Shown piece by piece: positions 28,297-40,322 of a stretch of 64,000 nt of DNA. The translations under genes and the position numbers were made by a program. Positions within the stretch are counted from its first letter, which is position 1; each line of letters starts with the position of its first letter. Source of the stretch: Microvirga arvi (GTDB lineage: Bacteria > Pseudomonadota > Alphaproteobacteria > Rhizobiales > Beijerinckiaceae); assembly GCF_016892765.1 (NCBI RefSeq), contig NZ_JAFEMD010000023.1, forward strand, positions 26,848 to 90,847, given 5' to 3'. The notes beneath the pieces are model-generated. The model was not told the DNA's origin, did no database searches, and saw only the letters and a program-made list of their open reading frames with translations.

Positions 28297-29373
28297 ATGT
28301 GGGCCGACCGACGCATTCTGGATCTTCTGGGCATCGAGCTTCCCATCATTCAGGCTCCCATGGCCGGAGCCAATCTTTCCGATATGGTGATTGCCGTCTC
28401 GGAAGCCGGCGGACTCGGATCTCTTCCCTGTGCGCTGCTGAGCCACGACAAGGCGAGGGAGGAGCTGGTCAGGATCCGGCAGCACACCAAGAAGCCCATC
28501 AATGTCAATTTCTTCTGCCATCGGGCGCCGGAGGCCGATGCCGGGAATGAAGTGGCATGGAAAGAGCGCCTGAAAGATTATTATCTGGAATTCGGCCTGG
28601 ACCCCGATGCGCCGACGCCGCCCTCGACGCGCGCGCCTTTCGACGAGAGCTACCTGAGCCTCGTGGAGGAGTTCAGGCCCGAGGTCGTGAGCTTTCATTT
28701 CGGGCTGCCCCCGCAAGGCCTGCTGAAACGCGTGAAGGACACGGGCGCTAAGGTCTTATCCTCCGCGACTACGGTCGATGAGGCGCGCTGGCTGGAGGAT
28801 AGGGGATGTGACGCGATCATCGCGCAAGGTTTCGAGGCCGGCGGTCACCGCGGCATCTTTCTCACCGACGACATCTCGACCCAGGTGGGCACCATGGCCT
28901 TGGTGCCGCAGGTTGTCGATGCAGTGAGGGTGCCCGTGATAGCGGCGGGCGGCATCGCCGATGCCCGCGGCATCGTCGCCGCTCTTGCCCTGGGTGCATC
29001 GGCGGTGCAGATCGGAACGGCCTATCTGTTCACACCGGAAGCGACGATCGCACCGCTTCACAGGCAGGCTCTCAAGAGTGCGAAGGACAACCAGACGGCG
29101 CTCACTAACGTTTTCACCGGACGCCCTGCACGCGGCATCGTCAACCGGATCATGCGCGAGGTCGGTTCGATCTCACAGGCCGCGCCTCAGTTCCCTCTCG
29201 CCGGAGGCGCGCTCGCGCCCTTGCGCCAGAAGACGGAGCCTCTCGGTTCGGCCGACTTCATGTCCCTCTGGTCGGGCCAGGCAGCACGCCTCGCCCGCGA
29301 GCTTCCAGCGGGAGAACTGACAAGGACGCTGGCGCAGGAGGTTCTGGACAGGCTCGGCTTGCGTTCTGGGTGA
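28297..29373 (+). CDS. Nitronate monooxygenase-like FMN enzyme
   Basis: 358 residues from ATG 28297, preceded by AGGAAAGG. The TIM barrel begins with LLGIELPIIQAPMAGANLS. QGFEAGGHRG with the conserved His and the phosphate-binding AAGGIADARGIVAALALGASAVQIGTAYLFTPE are family signatures. These enzymes oxidise propionate-3-nitronate or related nitronates with FMN and oxygen. The family also contains enoyl-ACP reductase-like and 2-nitropropane dioxygenase members, so substrate is not certain. Confidence 0.9.
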   Translation: MWADRRILDLLGIELPIIQAPMAGANLSDMVIAVSEAGGLGSLPCALLSHDKAREELVRIRQHTKKPINVNFFCHRAPEADAGNEVAWKERLKDYYLEFGLDPDAPTPPSTRAPFDESYLSLVEEFRPEVVSFHFGLPPQGLLKRVKDTGAKVLSSATTVDEARWLEDRGCDAIIAQGFEAGGHRGIFLTDDISTQVGTMALVPQVVDAVRVPVIAAGGIADARGIVAALALGASAVQIGTAYLFTPEATIAPLHRQALKSAKDNQTALTNVFTGRPARGIVNRIMREVGSISQAAPQFPLAGGALAPLRQKTEPLGSADFMSLWSGQAARLARELPAGELTRTLAQEVLDRLGLRSG

Positions 29374-29394
29374 GTTAGGCGGCTCGGAGCGGAC

Positions 29395-32382
<2,988 letters not shown>

Positions 32383-32716
32383 TGCCGAGCTTAAGCCTTT
32401 TGAGGAATGCCGACCTCGCCAGGCCGGCCCCCGCATATGTGATGCCCCACCCGTCCGCGCAATGCGGCGGATGATTCCAGGGATGTGATCCTAGAACAAA
32501 GCGGGTACAGGAAGCAATGGGCAGGGAAGCTCTTTGCCGAACTCAGTGCGAGCATGCCCTCATCCCTCTCATCAGCCCATGTGCGCCAGCACACAGGGCA
32601 TCTCCAGGAAGAACGGAAAGCAGGGCCGGGAGCCTTGAAACAAATCAAACAATCTTAGAAAGAAAACGAAATAACGTAATAAATCATTCAGTAGGGGCTA
32701 TGGAAAGAGACAAACC
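32383..32716. other. 334-base divergent intergenic region
   Basis: It separates uvrA and the RTX gene. It contains the candidate LexA box at 32494-32508 and an AT-rich leader (about 32640-32716) before the RTX start. No small gene or terminator was recognised. Confidence 0.5.
32494..32508 (-). promoter_or_regulatory. Near-consensus LexA box upstream of uvrA
   Basis: Read on the minus strand it is GTAC-N7-GTTC, one base off the alphaproteobacterial SOS consensus GTTC-N7-GTTC. uvrA is a classic SOS gene, which supports the call. Confidence 0.4.
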
Positions 32717-34630
32717 ATGGCAATGCCGACATTCTGGGGACCCAGGTTCTCCATCAACACGACGACAAACGATCATCAGCAGGATGTAAAGCTGCATGCC
32801 TTGAAGAACGGTACTTTCGTCGCCGTTTGGGAGGATATGAGCGGGACGGGGGGCGACCTGGACCACGGAGCCATCCGCGGGCAGATCTTCAATGCCGACG
32901 GCACCAAGCGGGGCGGTGAGATCCTGATCAACCGCACGGCGGACGGCCTCCAGATGGACCCGCAGGTCACCGTGCTGAGCGATGGACGCTTCGCGGTGGT
33001 ATGGACAACCGTTTCGGGCACAAGCAGCTACAGCATCTGGGCCAATATCTATTCGGAGAACGGCACGGCGGCCGGACCGGATGTCCGGATCGGCCCTGCC
33101 ACCTTCAATGAGAAGCCGACGCCGTCCGTGACCGCGCTGTCCAACGGGGGCCTTGCCGTTTCCTTCGCCCAGAACCTCGACATCAAAGTGCAGGCATTCA
33201 ACTCTTCGCTGACACCAGTGGGCGGCGAGATGAGTATTGAAACACCAGCGGGCGTCAACGCCGAAAATCCCCACATTGTGGCTCTGCAGGGACGCTATGC
33301 GGTGTTCTTCGAAGACTGGGCCGGTAGCGACACTGTGCGCGGTCATTTCTTCAACAATGATGGGTCGACGCCAGCCGGCTCAACTGTCTTCATCACAACG
33401 ACGACCCGCACCGACGACACCAGCACCGAGGCCTTCCACCCGGTTGCCGCAACCCTTGCAAATGGCCAGACCGTTATCGCCTGGCTTGAGCAGACGAGGT
33501 CTTTCGACGGAGATAACAAGATCCTCTCCATGGCTGTCAAAGCGCAAATCCTCAACCCCGATGGTTCGAAGAGGGGAGGCGAGATCCTTGTCAAATCCAG
33601 CACATCCCCTGGAGCGGACGTGCTGACCCAGCCTGAGATCACGCATCTGGCGGATGGAGGGTTCGCCATCTCGTATTTCGAAAAGTCATCCGGCGCGGAA
33701 GGAAAGAACCTCTATCTGGCCACCTTTGACATCAACGACGGTCGGCTGGGAGCCGATTTGCTCGTGGAACAGCTCAATGGTGAGTTTGCGGCCGATCTGA
33801 CAGCCCTGGAGGATGGCCGCGTGGTCGTGTCCTGGAGCGACCAGAATGATCGGCTCGGCGAGAAGAGCGCGGAAATCCAAGCCCGGATCGTCGATCCGCG
33901 CCAGAAGGCGATCAGCGTGACCGGGACCGGCCGGGACGATCAGTATATCGGCAGTCGCTTCAACGACACGCTCAACGGCGGCGCGGGGGCGGATACCCTG
34001 ACCGGCGCCGAAGGCAACGATACCTTCCATGTCGACAATGCCCGCGATCTGATCAAGGAAAGTGCCGGCCAGGGCTTCGATACGGTTATTGCCTCGACCA
34101 GCTGCCGCCTCGATCTTGCGGCCGAGGTGGAAGTACTCAAGCTCGCGTCCGTCGGCAGTCGCACCGCTTATACCCTCGAAGGCTCGAACTCCGCCAATGC
34201 GTTCAGCGGCCATGCGGGCGCCAATACGCTCAAGGGCCATGGCGGCAACGACAAGCTCTATGGCGGAGCCGGCAACGACGTGCTCTCCGGCGGTGCGGGC
34301 CAGGACCTTTTCGTCTTCGACACGCGACCGAACAAGACCACGAACGTGGACCGGATCACCGACTTCAACGGCAGGGACGACGCGTTCCATCTCGACAACG
34401 CTGTTTTCACCAAGCTGGGCTCCGGCTCGGCCGCCCGGCCGAAGAAGTTTTCTTCCGACATGTTCGTGAAGGCGACGAAGGCGCAGGATGCGGAGGACCG
34501 GATCGTCTACGACAGAAAGACCGGGGCGCTCTACTACGATGAAGACGGCACCGGCGCGAAGGCGCAGGTAAAGATCGCCACTCTCGCCAACAAGGCCAAC
34601 CTGACTTACGACGACTTCTTCGTCATCTGA
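32717..34630 (+). CDS. Large RTX protein with type I secretion C-terminus
   Basis: 637 residues with no signal peptide. About residues 1-400 are repeated beta-strand units of the type GxFVAVWED/GGLAVSF and NADGTKRGGEILIN, as in propeller-like or adhesin repeats. Residues about 410-535 hold calcium-binding RTX repeats (GGAGADTLTG, GGAGNDVLSGGAGQD). The last 100 residues match the end of the epimerase homologue at 20503-22239 (FVFDT...LDNAxFxKLGxGSAxRPxK...DDFFVI). It is probably exported by a type I system; the function is unknown. Confidence 0.82.
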   Translation: MAMPTFWGPRFSINTTTNDHQQDVKLHALKNGTFVAVWEDMSGTGGDLDHGAIRGQIFNADGTKRGGEILINRTADGLQMDPQVTVLSDGRFAVVWTTVSGTSSYSIWANIYSENGTAAGPDVRIGPATFNEKPTPSVTALSNGGLAVSFAQNLDIKVQAFNSSLTPVGGEMSIETPAGVNAENPHIVALQGRYAVFFEDWAGSDTVRGHFFNNDGSTPAGSTVFITTTTRTDDTSTEAFHPVAATLANGQTVIAWLEQTRSFDGDNKILSMAVKAQILNPDGSKRGGEILVKSSTSPGADVLTQPEITHLADGGFAISYFEKSSGAEGKNLYLATFDINDGRLGADLLVEQLNGEFAADLTALEDGRVVVSWSDQNDRLGEKSAEIQARIVDPRQKAISVTGTGRDDQYIGSRFNDTLNGGAGADTLTGAEGNDTFHVDNARDLIKESAGQGFDTVIASTSCRLDLAAEVEVLKLASVGSRTAYTLEGSNSANAFSGHAGANTLKGHGGNDKLYGGAGNDVLSGGAGQDLFVFDTRPNKTTNVDRITDFNGRDDAFHLDNAVFTKLGSGSAARPKKFSSDMFVKATKAQDAEDRIVYDRKTGALYYDEDGTGAKAQVKIATLANKANLTYDDFFVI

Positions 34631-34645
34631 GTGCGGTTATGGGAA

Positions 34646-34670
34646 GGGCGGCGTCGTGCCGCCCACCCTT
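34646..34670 (+). terminator. Possible terminator after the RTX gene
   Basis: Seven-base stem GGGCGGC / GCCGCCC with five-base loop, then ACCCTTTC. The T-tract is weak. Confidence 0.45.
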
Positions 34671-34763
34671 TCTGGGGACAGGCCTGTGCAGAACCCTCTG
34701 CCCAGCTTGCCCCCGAGCCGCTGCGGCCCCAGAACAGCCTCATGTGAATGAGGAGTGGCTCCG

Positions 34764-35291
34764 ATGGCGGGTTCTGTGAACAAGGTGATATTGGTTGGCA
34801 ATCTGGGCCGGGACCCTGAGGTTCGCCGGTTGGGCAACGGGGAGCCGGTGGTGAACCTGCGGATTGCCACGTCCGAGACCTGGAAGGACAAGGGCACGGG
34901 CGAGCGCAAGGAGAAGACCGAGTGGCACTCGGTGGTGATCTTCAACGAGAACTTGGGCCGGGTGGCCGAGCAGTACCTGAAGAAGGGCTCGAAGGTGTAT
35001 CTTGAGGGCCAGCTGCAGACGCGCAAGTGGACCGACCAGTCGGGCCAGGAGAAGTACACCACCGAGGTGGTGCTGCAGCGCTTCCGCGGCGAGCTGACGA
35101 TCCTGGACAGCCGCGGCGGCGGCTCGTCGGACTTGGCCGAGGAGGAGCCGGGCCAGGTCGCCAGAGGCGGCGACTTCGGGCGCTCCTCGCCCTCCCAGGA
35201 CCGCCGCCCGGCGCCGTCCATGGGCGGAGGCAGCAGTGGTGGAGGCGGAGGCTCCCGCTACAACGACCTCGACGACGACATTCCTTTCTAA
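34764..35291 (+). CDS. ssb: Single-stranded DNA-binding protein
   Basis: 175 residues from ATG 34764, set by AGGAG at 34751-34755; a GTG nine bases upstream is less likely. The N-terminal OB fold (about 1-110) starts [21 protein letters not shown] and includes [13 protein letters not shown] Gly/Ser-rich linker ends in DDDIPF, the acidic tip that recruits repair and replication partners. It sits immediately left of the mobile element. Confidence 0.98.
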   Translation: MAGSVNKVILVGNLGRDPEVRRLGNGEPVVNLRIATSETWKDKGTGERKEKTEWHSVVIFNENLGRVAEQYLKKGSKVYLEGQLQTRKWTDQSGQEKYTTEVVLQRFRGELTILDSRGGGSSDLAEEEPGQVARGGDFGRSSPSQDRRPAPSMGGGSSGGGGGSRYNDLDDDIPF

Positions 35292-35303
35292 CCCCGTGTT
35301 CGC

Positions 35304-35354
35304 CGACTTCTGTAAAGTCGCAAGGCATTTTGAAAGCAACTTCAAAGCCTTGCG
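35304..35354. repeat. Two adjacent hairpins at the left boundary of the mobile element
   Basis: First hairpin: CGACTT-CTGTA-AAGTCG (35304-35320). Second: CGCAAGGC...TTTGAA / TTCAAAGCCTTGCG (35319-35354) with a two-base bulge. Neither is followed by a T-tract. The first contains CTGTAAAGT, the outer part of the element's terminal repeat. They may be an ssb attenuator or part of the recombination site. Confidence 0.5.
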
Positions 35355-35366
35355 GCCTGTTTACCG

Positions 35367-35388
35367 GCTGTAAAGTGTAGCCGCGAAA
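35367..35388 (+). repeat. Left terminal inverted repeat of the mobile element
   Basis: GCTGTAAAGT, then GTAG, then CCGCGAAA. The reverse complement of 59411-59431 reads GCTGTAAAGT, TCA, CCGCGAAA. Eighteen positions match with one base of length difference. The orientation is inverted, as expected for element ends. Confidence 0.75.
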
Positions 35389-35446
35389 ACCGGTTGCGGG
35401 CAGAATACATTCCGTGTTGTGCTAGCTTGGCAAAAGTAGGTGCCAA

Positions 35447-36733
35447 ATGCCTGACACGGAACCGGAATCGACTTACCAGGTCAGGACGCTCGTCGCCCCC
35501 AGCGGCGAGCGTCTGCTGTGGGTGACCGACAGCACCGGCAGCTACCACCTCGGCATCAATGCCTTCTACCTCTGGCGCCTGCGCCGCGGCGGCGCATCCG
35601 TCAACACCCTGCGCATCAAGCTGCTGGCGCTGTGCCGCTTCCACGAGTGGCTTGACGCAAACGGGATCGACCTGGACGAGCGCACCCTGGCCGCGACCTT
35701 CCTCTCGCCCGACGAGGTCGACGCCCTGCGTGAGCACCTCAGGACCAACCGGACCCGCCCCAGGCAGGCCGTTCCGTCGGCCCGCACGCAACGTCTTCTC
35801 CGCGCGGCCGGCGCGGGCAATCCGATCCCCCGCCGGCCAGAACCCCGTCCGCACGTCAACGCCAACCGGTGGCGCTCCAACTGCACCGCCGTCCGCGACT
35901 ACGTGGTCTGGGCGGCGGACAAGGCGATCCACCGCATCCAGGCCGGCGACGCGGACGACGCGGCCCGCTACGTGGCCGCGACCGAGCGGCGCGAGCGCTT
36001 CATCGAGGCCATGTCGAGCGACTTTCCCGAGCCCGCCGCGAGCGGCCGCCAGGGGCTGGACGACGCCGAACTCGGCTGCCTTCTCGCCCTGGTCGACCCG
36101 CGCAGTGAGCGCAATCCGTTCGAGCCGGCGCAGCGCGTCCGGAACCACACCGTCCTGCGGATCCTGCTGGAGACTGGGCTCCGCATCGGCGAGCTCCTGG
36201 GCCTCAAGGGCGGCGACCTCCGCCTGGAGGGCCCGGAACCCTACATCATGGTTCACCGGCGCGCCGATGATCCCGAGGACCCGCGCAAGGACCAGCCGCT
36301 GGCCAAGACGGAGGCGCACCCCAAGCCCGTGACGCGCGAGCTGGCCAGCCTCCTGGTGCAATGGGTCGGGACCGAGCGCAGGCTCTATCCCGGCGCAAAA
36401 AGGACGCCGTTCGTGTTCCTGTCGCGCAAGGGTGGGCCGATCTCGAACGACGCGGTGGAGGACATGTTCCGGATCCTGAGGGCGGCGGAGCCGGCGTTGC
36501 CCGCGGGCCTCTCCGCCCATGTCCTCCGCCACACGGCCAATGACCGGTTCTCGGCGGCGGCCGACCAGGCCGGATGGCGGGACAACGTCGAACAGCAGGT
36601 CCGGAACCTGGTCATGGGCTGGAAGAAGCACTCGGCGACCGCCGAAATCTACACGGCCCGCCACACCCGGAGGAAGGCCAACGAGATCACGCTGCGCCTG
36701 CAGGGGCTCGGCAGCGGGGAGGATGCCCGGTGA
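35447..36733 (+). CDS. Tyrosine recombinase 1 of the trio
   Basis: 428 residues. The catalytic set is complete: R246 (LETGLRIGELLGLK), H358 and R361 (AHVLRHT), W392 in GWKKHS, and nucleophile Y402 (EIYTARH). An N-terminal SAM-like core-binding region covers about 35-160. It probably cuts and rejoins the element's ends through a 3'-phosphotyrosine intermediate. The stop overlaps the GTG of the second recombinase (GTGA), so the two are translationally coupled. The order and coupling recall TnpA of Tn554-type elements. Confidence 0.9.
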   Translation: MPDTEPESTYQVRTLVAPSGERLLWVTDSTGSYHLGINAFYLWRLRRGGASVNTLRIKLLALCRFHEWLDANGIDLDERTLAATFLSPDEVDALREHLRTNRTRPRQAVPSARTQRLLRAAGAGNPIPRRPEPRPHVNANRWRSNCTAVRDYVVWAADKAIHRIQAGDADDAARYVAATERRERFIEAMSSDFPEPAASGRQGLDDAELGCLLALVDPRSERNPFEPAQRVRNHTVLRILLETGLRIGELLGLKGGDLRLEGPEPYIMVHRRADDPEDPRKDQPLAKTEAHPKPVTRELASLLVQWVGTERRLYPGAKRTPFVFLSRKGGPISNDAVEDMFRILRAAEPALPAGLSAHVLRHTANDRFSAAADQAGWRDNVEQQVRNLVMGWKKHSATAEIYTARHTRRKANEITLRLQGLGSGEDAR

Positions 36734-38319
36734 GCCAGGAAGCCCTTGCCGCCGCCCCACAGCCGGGCCCGTCCCTTGTCTTTCCGGACCTCGGGACGGT
36801 GACAAGCCGTTCCGGCCACCGGGTGGACGTCTCCGGCTGGTCCTGGCGCCTGCCGGACCCGCTGACCCCGTGGGTCCTGGATTGGACCAGGTTCCTGCCG
36901 GCGACGCAGCGCCTCCTCGACCTGACCGCGCGGTTCATGGCCGAGATGGTCCGGACCCGGTCCTATAGGAGTGCGCATGCCATCTTCGGGTCTCTGTGCA
37001 AGCTCCACCGCAGCCCGACCTATGCCGCGGCCGTCGGCGACAGGACTCCCCTGCGCGCCGCCTTCTTCGCCGAGCTGAAGCAGCGGCAGGATCTTGGGCT
37101 GAACGAGCTCACCTGGATCCGAACCTGGTATCGCTGGTGCTCCTTGCGTGATCCCGACCTGCTCCCGCGGCCCGACAGGGCGAAGGTCCGGGACACCCAT
37201 GTCGGCACCAACGAGAAGGGGGTGGCGATCCGCCGGGGCGACCCCGACACCGGCCGCTTCACCGACACCGAAGTCGAGGCCATCCTCGCCAAGTTGAGGA
37301 ACGCCCGGTTGACCGGGACGCTGACGCTGCAGGAGCGCGTGGCCGTCTGGCTGTTCGTGGGCCTAGGCGGGCGTCCCAAGCAGCTGGCCCTGCTGCGGGC
37401 CTCCGACTTCCGCCGCGTCACCGACACGAAGAGCGGCACCGTTTTCCACGAGATCGCCGTGCCACGGATCAAGCAGCGGCGTGAAGGTGGCGAGAGGGCG
37501 GAGTTCCGCACCCGGCCGTTGAACCCCGAAATGGGTGCCGAGATCGAGGCCCTGGTCCGGGAGAATGAGGCCCGCTTCCGGGACTCGGGCTGGGAGGCGG
37601 ACGGCTTCGCGCTGCCGCTGTTCCTCCGAAACAAGCCGCGCAAGAGGATCATTGCCGACGGCAACCGGGACTACGCGCTCCACCTGACCCCCATCGAGAT
37701 GGGCAACCTTGTGGGGGATGCGGTGGCGGCCCTGGACGTCATCTCGCCCCGCACGGGCAGGCCCTTGAGGGTCACACCGCGCCGGTTCCGCTACACCTTG
37801 GGCTCCCGCATGGTGGCGGAGGGCGCCAGTCCGCGCGAGGTCGCCTGGGCGCTGGATCACAGCGACACCAGCAGCGTCGGGGTCTACTTCGACCTGGGCT
37901 CGGACATCGTGCGGCCGCTCGATGCCGCGACCGCCCTGGCGCTGGCGCCGGTCGCCCAGGCCTTCCTCGGCACGCTCGTGGTCGACGAGGCGCACGCCAC
38001 GCGCGGCGGCGATGCGGCCGCTCGGATCTCCGCCTTCGACCGCGCACGCAAGGCGGCCGCCGACATCGGGACCTGCGGATCGTTCGGGTATTGCGGGCTG
38101 GTGACCCCGGCGGCCTGCTACACCTGCGTCAAGTTCCAGCCTTGGGTCGACGGGCCGCACGAGATGGTGCTCGATGCCCTCTTGGAACAGCGCGAGCGCC
38201 GGCGGGCGAGTGGGCAGGATGACAGGATGGTCGTCCTCCACGACCGCACGATCCTCGCGGTCGCCGATGTGATCACCCGCTGCAAGGCCCACCAGGACAC
38301 CGCGGGAGTGGCGCCGTGA
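36730..38319 (+). CDS. Tyrosine recombinase 2 of the trio
   Basis: 529 residues from GTG 36730, overlapping the previous stop. Catalytic residues: R215 (GGRPKQLALLR), then R351-x-x-R354 (TPRRFRYTLGSRM) where most members have H-x-x-R, then H377 (LDHSD) and Y386 (VGVYFDLG). Whether the R in place of H leaves it active is unclear. The C-terminus has a Cys cluster (CGSFGYCGLVTPAACYTC, about 485-502) that could bind zinc. It is coupled at both ends (GTGA overlaps) to its partners, suggesting a fixed stoichiometry. Confidence 0.88.
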   Translation: MSQEALAAAPQPGPSLVFPDLGTVTSRSGHRVDVSGWSWRLPDPLTPWVLDWTRFLPATQRLLDLTARFMAEMVRTRSYRSAHAIFGSLCKLHRSPTYAAAVGDRTPLRAAFFAELKQRQDLGLNELTWIRTWYRWCSLRDPDLLPRPDRAKVRDTHVGTNEKGVAIRRGDPDTGRFTDTEVEAILAKLRNARLTGTLTLQERVAVWLFVGLGGRPKQLALLRASDFRRVTDTKSGTVFHEIAVPRIKQRREGGERAEFRTRPLNPEMGAEIEALVRENEARFRDSGWEADGFALPLFLRNKPRKRIIADGNRDYALHLTPIEMGNLVGDAVAALDVISPRTGRPLRVTPRRFRYTLGSRMVAEGASPREVAWALDHSDTSSVGVYFDLGSDIVRPLDAATALALAPVAQAFLGTLVVDEAHATRGGDAAARISAFDRARKAAADIGTCGSFGYCGLVTPAACYTCVKFQPWVDGPHEMVLDALLEQRERRRASGQDDRMVVLHDRTILAVADVITRCKAHQDTAGVAP

Positions 38320-40313
38320 GCCAGACCGTCATCGCCTTCGACAATACCGCCTACCCCCAGAAGCAGCTCCAGAAGCTCATCGGCGAGGCCCGGGCCTCGC
38401 ACGCCTTTGGCGCGGACCTCGACTTCGACGCGCCCTGCTGGGAATGGGCCGGCGTCAACGGCCGGCGGGTGTCGTCGGCCGCGAAGGTCGTCCGGCTTTA
38501 CTTCACCGTGAACATCGAAGGGGACGGGCGCCGAAGCCCAAAAGGCATGGAGGGGCGGCAGCCGCTGTCGGAGCCGTTCGGCTCGATGATCAAAGCCTTC
38601 ATCCGGAAGTCGGAGGAGGAGAAGAGCAAGTCCTTCAGCACCTACCATGAGCTGCTGCGGGCCGGACGCTATCTCCACGACGCCTTGGCGCCGGTCGGCT
38701 TCAATCCTTGCCTTGCCACCGTGGAGCACTTCGATGCGGCCATATCCGCGGCGCGCCAGCGCGAGGCTGCGTCGTCAGCGTACATGGTGGGCACCAAGCT
38801 GGAGGAGCTCGCGCACCGGATGGCGAAGGCGCATGTCAGCTTGGCCCATCTCGACTGGGGGAACCCCGTCCCGCGGCCGGACGGCTATGGCGGGCGGATG
38901 ACCCTTGCGGCGCGGACGGCGCGCGATGACAGGCTGCCGAGCGAAGAGGCCTTGGATGCGCTGGCGCGGATCGCCAACCTTGTCACCGAGGACGCCGACG
39001 TGCTGCGCATGCGCGCCGTGGAGCTGCTCGTCTGCGGCGGCTGGCGGATCAACGAACTGCTCACCATGCCCTTCGACTGCGAGGTCGAGGAAACCGTCGA
39101 GCAGGACGGACAGGCGGTGCTCCGGTACGGGTTGCGCTACGACGGGGAGAAGGGCTTCGACTGGTCGATCAAATGGATCCCGACCCCGATGATCGACATC
39201 GCCCGCCGGGCCGTGGCCGACCTGAAGCGGGTGACCGCGGCACCGCGGCAAGTCGCCCGCTTCATGGCGAAGCACCCGGGTCGTGCCGCCCTGCCGGAGC
39301 CGTACCGGCTCGGGGATCCCGAGCGCCTGCTCACCGCCGCCGAGATCGGCCGCCTGCTCGGGTTCCCCGGGATCGCCGGCAACACCGCGCGCACATGGCT
39401 GGCGACCCACCGGGTCCCGCGGGCGGACCCGACCCGGGCGCGCGTCCGCCAAGGCGACGTCGAGGCGGTCTTCGTGGCCCGCTGCGCCCGGCCGGGCCCC
39501 ACGCGGCCCGGCCGCAAGGCCCTGCCCCTGCACGACCACCTGTTCCTCCTGTTCGAGAACACGCTGCACGCCACGCGGGGCACAAACCCCTTTGTGGTGG
39601 ACGTGCTGACCGACGGCCAGCTCAGCGACTTCCTCACGCCCCGGTTCGAGAAGCAGACAGTGTTCGAGCGCTTCGGGTTCGCCGCCGCCGATGGCGGTGC
39701 CCACTCCGTCAACACCCACCAGTTCCGGCACTGGCTCAACACGTTGGCGCAGGCCGGCGGCATGAGCCAGATGGAGATCGCGCGCTGGTCCGGCCGGAAG
39801 ATCGTGGCCCAGAACGCGGCCTACGACCACCTGAGCGGCATGGAGCTCGCGGCCAAGGCCCGGGAGCTCCTGGAGGCCGGCAGGGTCACCGGTCCGATCA
39901 ACGATGTGTTCGCGGGCCTGCCGCCGGTCGAGCGCATCCGCTTCAAGGAGACCCTGCTCGCCACGGCGCACACCACCGACGTCGGCATGTGCATCAACGA
40001 CTGGACGATGGCGCCGTGCGCCTTCCACGGCGCCTGCGCCGACTGCCGCGACCACTTGGTCGTCAAGGGCAGCGCGGACCAGCGCGAGCGCGCCCAGGAG
40101 CTTCTGGAGGAGCACCTGACCCTCGTCGCCCATGCGGAACTGGCCGTCGCCGACGAGGAGTACGGTGCCGCCAACCATCTGGAGCACAACCGGCGCATGG
40201 TCGCCCAGCTGGAAAAGATCGTGGCGGTCCATGACGACGCCGGCGTCCCGGACGGCACCCTGGTCCATCTCAATCCGAGTGGGCCCTCGCGCTTTGAACC
40301 GGCCGGCGGCTGA
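38316..40313 (+). CDS. Tyrosine recombinase 3 of the trio, with inserted HTH
   Basis: 665 residues, long for the family. Catalytic residues: R244 (CGGWRINELLT), H468 and R471 (NTHQFRHWLNTLA), W491 (ARWSGRK) and Y503 (AAYDHLSG). Between the first Arg and the HxxR box, residues about 339-386 (LTAAEIGRLLGF...NTARTWLATHRVPRA) look like an excisionase/MerR-type helix-turn-helix. The C-terminus has a CxnCxnCxxC cluster (about 555-580), a possible zinc ribbon. It starts at a GTGA overlap with recombinase 2. Confidence 0.88.
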   Translation: MSQTVIAFDNTAYPQKQLQKLIGEARASHAFGADLDFDAPCWEWAGVNGRRVSSAAKVVRLYFTVNIEGDGRRSPKGMEGRQPLSEPFGSMIKAFIRKSEEEKSKSFSTYHELLRAGRYLHDALAPVGFNPCLATVEHFDAAISAARQREAASSAYMVGTKLEELAHRMAKAHVSLAHLDWGNPVPRPDGYGGRMTLAARTARDDRLPSEEALDALARIANLVTEDADVLRMRAVELLVCGGWRINELLTMPFDCEVEETVEQDGQAVLRYGLRYDGEKGFDWSIKWIPTPMIDIARRAVADLKRVTAAPRQVARFMAKHPGRAALPEPYRLGDPERLLTAAEIGRLLGFPGIAGNTARTWLATHRVPRADPTRARVRQGDVEAVFVARCARPGPTRPGRKALPLHDHLFLLFENTLHATRGTNPFVVDVLTDGQLSDFLTPRFEKQTVFERFGFAAADGGAHSVNTHQFRHWLNTLAQAGGMSQMEIARWSGRKIVAQNAAYDHLSGMELAAKARELLEAGRVTGPINDVFAGLPPVERIRFKETLLATAHTTDVGMCINDWTMAPCAFHGACADCRDHLVVKGSADQRERAQELLEEHLTLVAHAELAVADEEYGAANHLEHNRRMVAQLEKIVAVHDDAGVPDGTLVHLNPSGPSRFEPAGG

Positions 40314-40322
40314 GCGGCGCGC

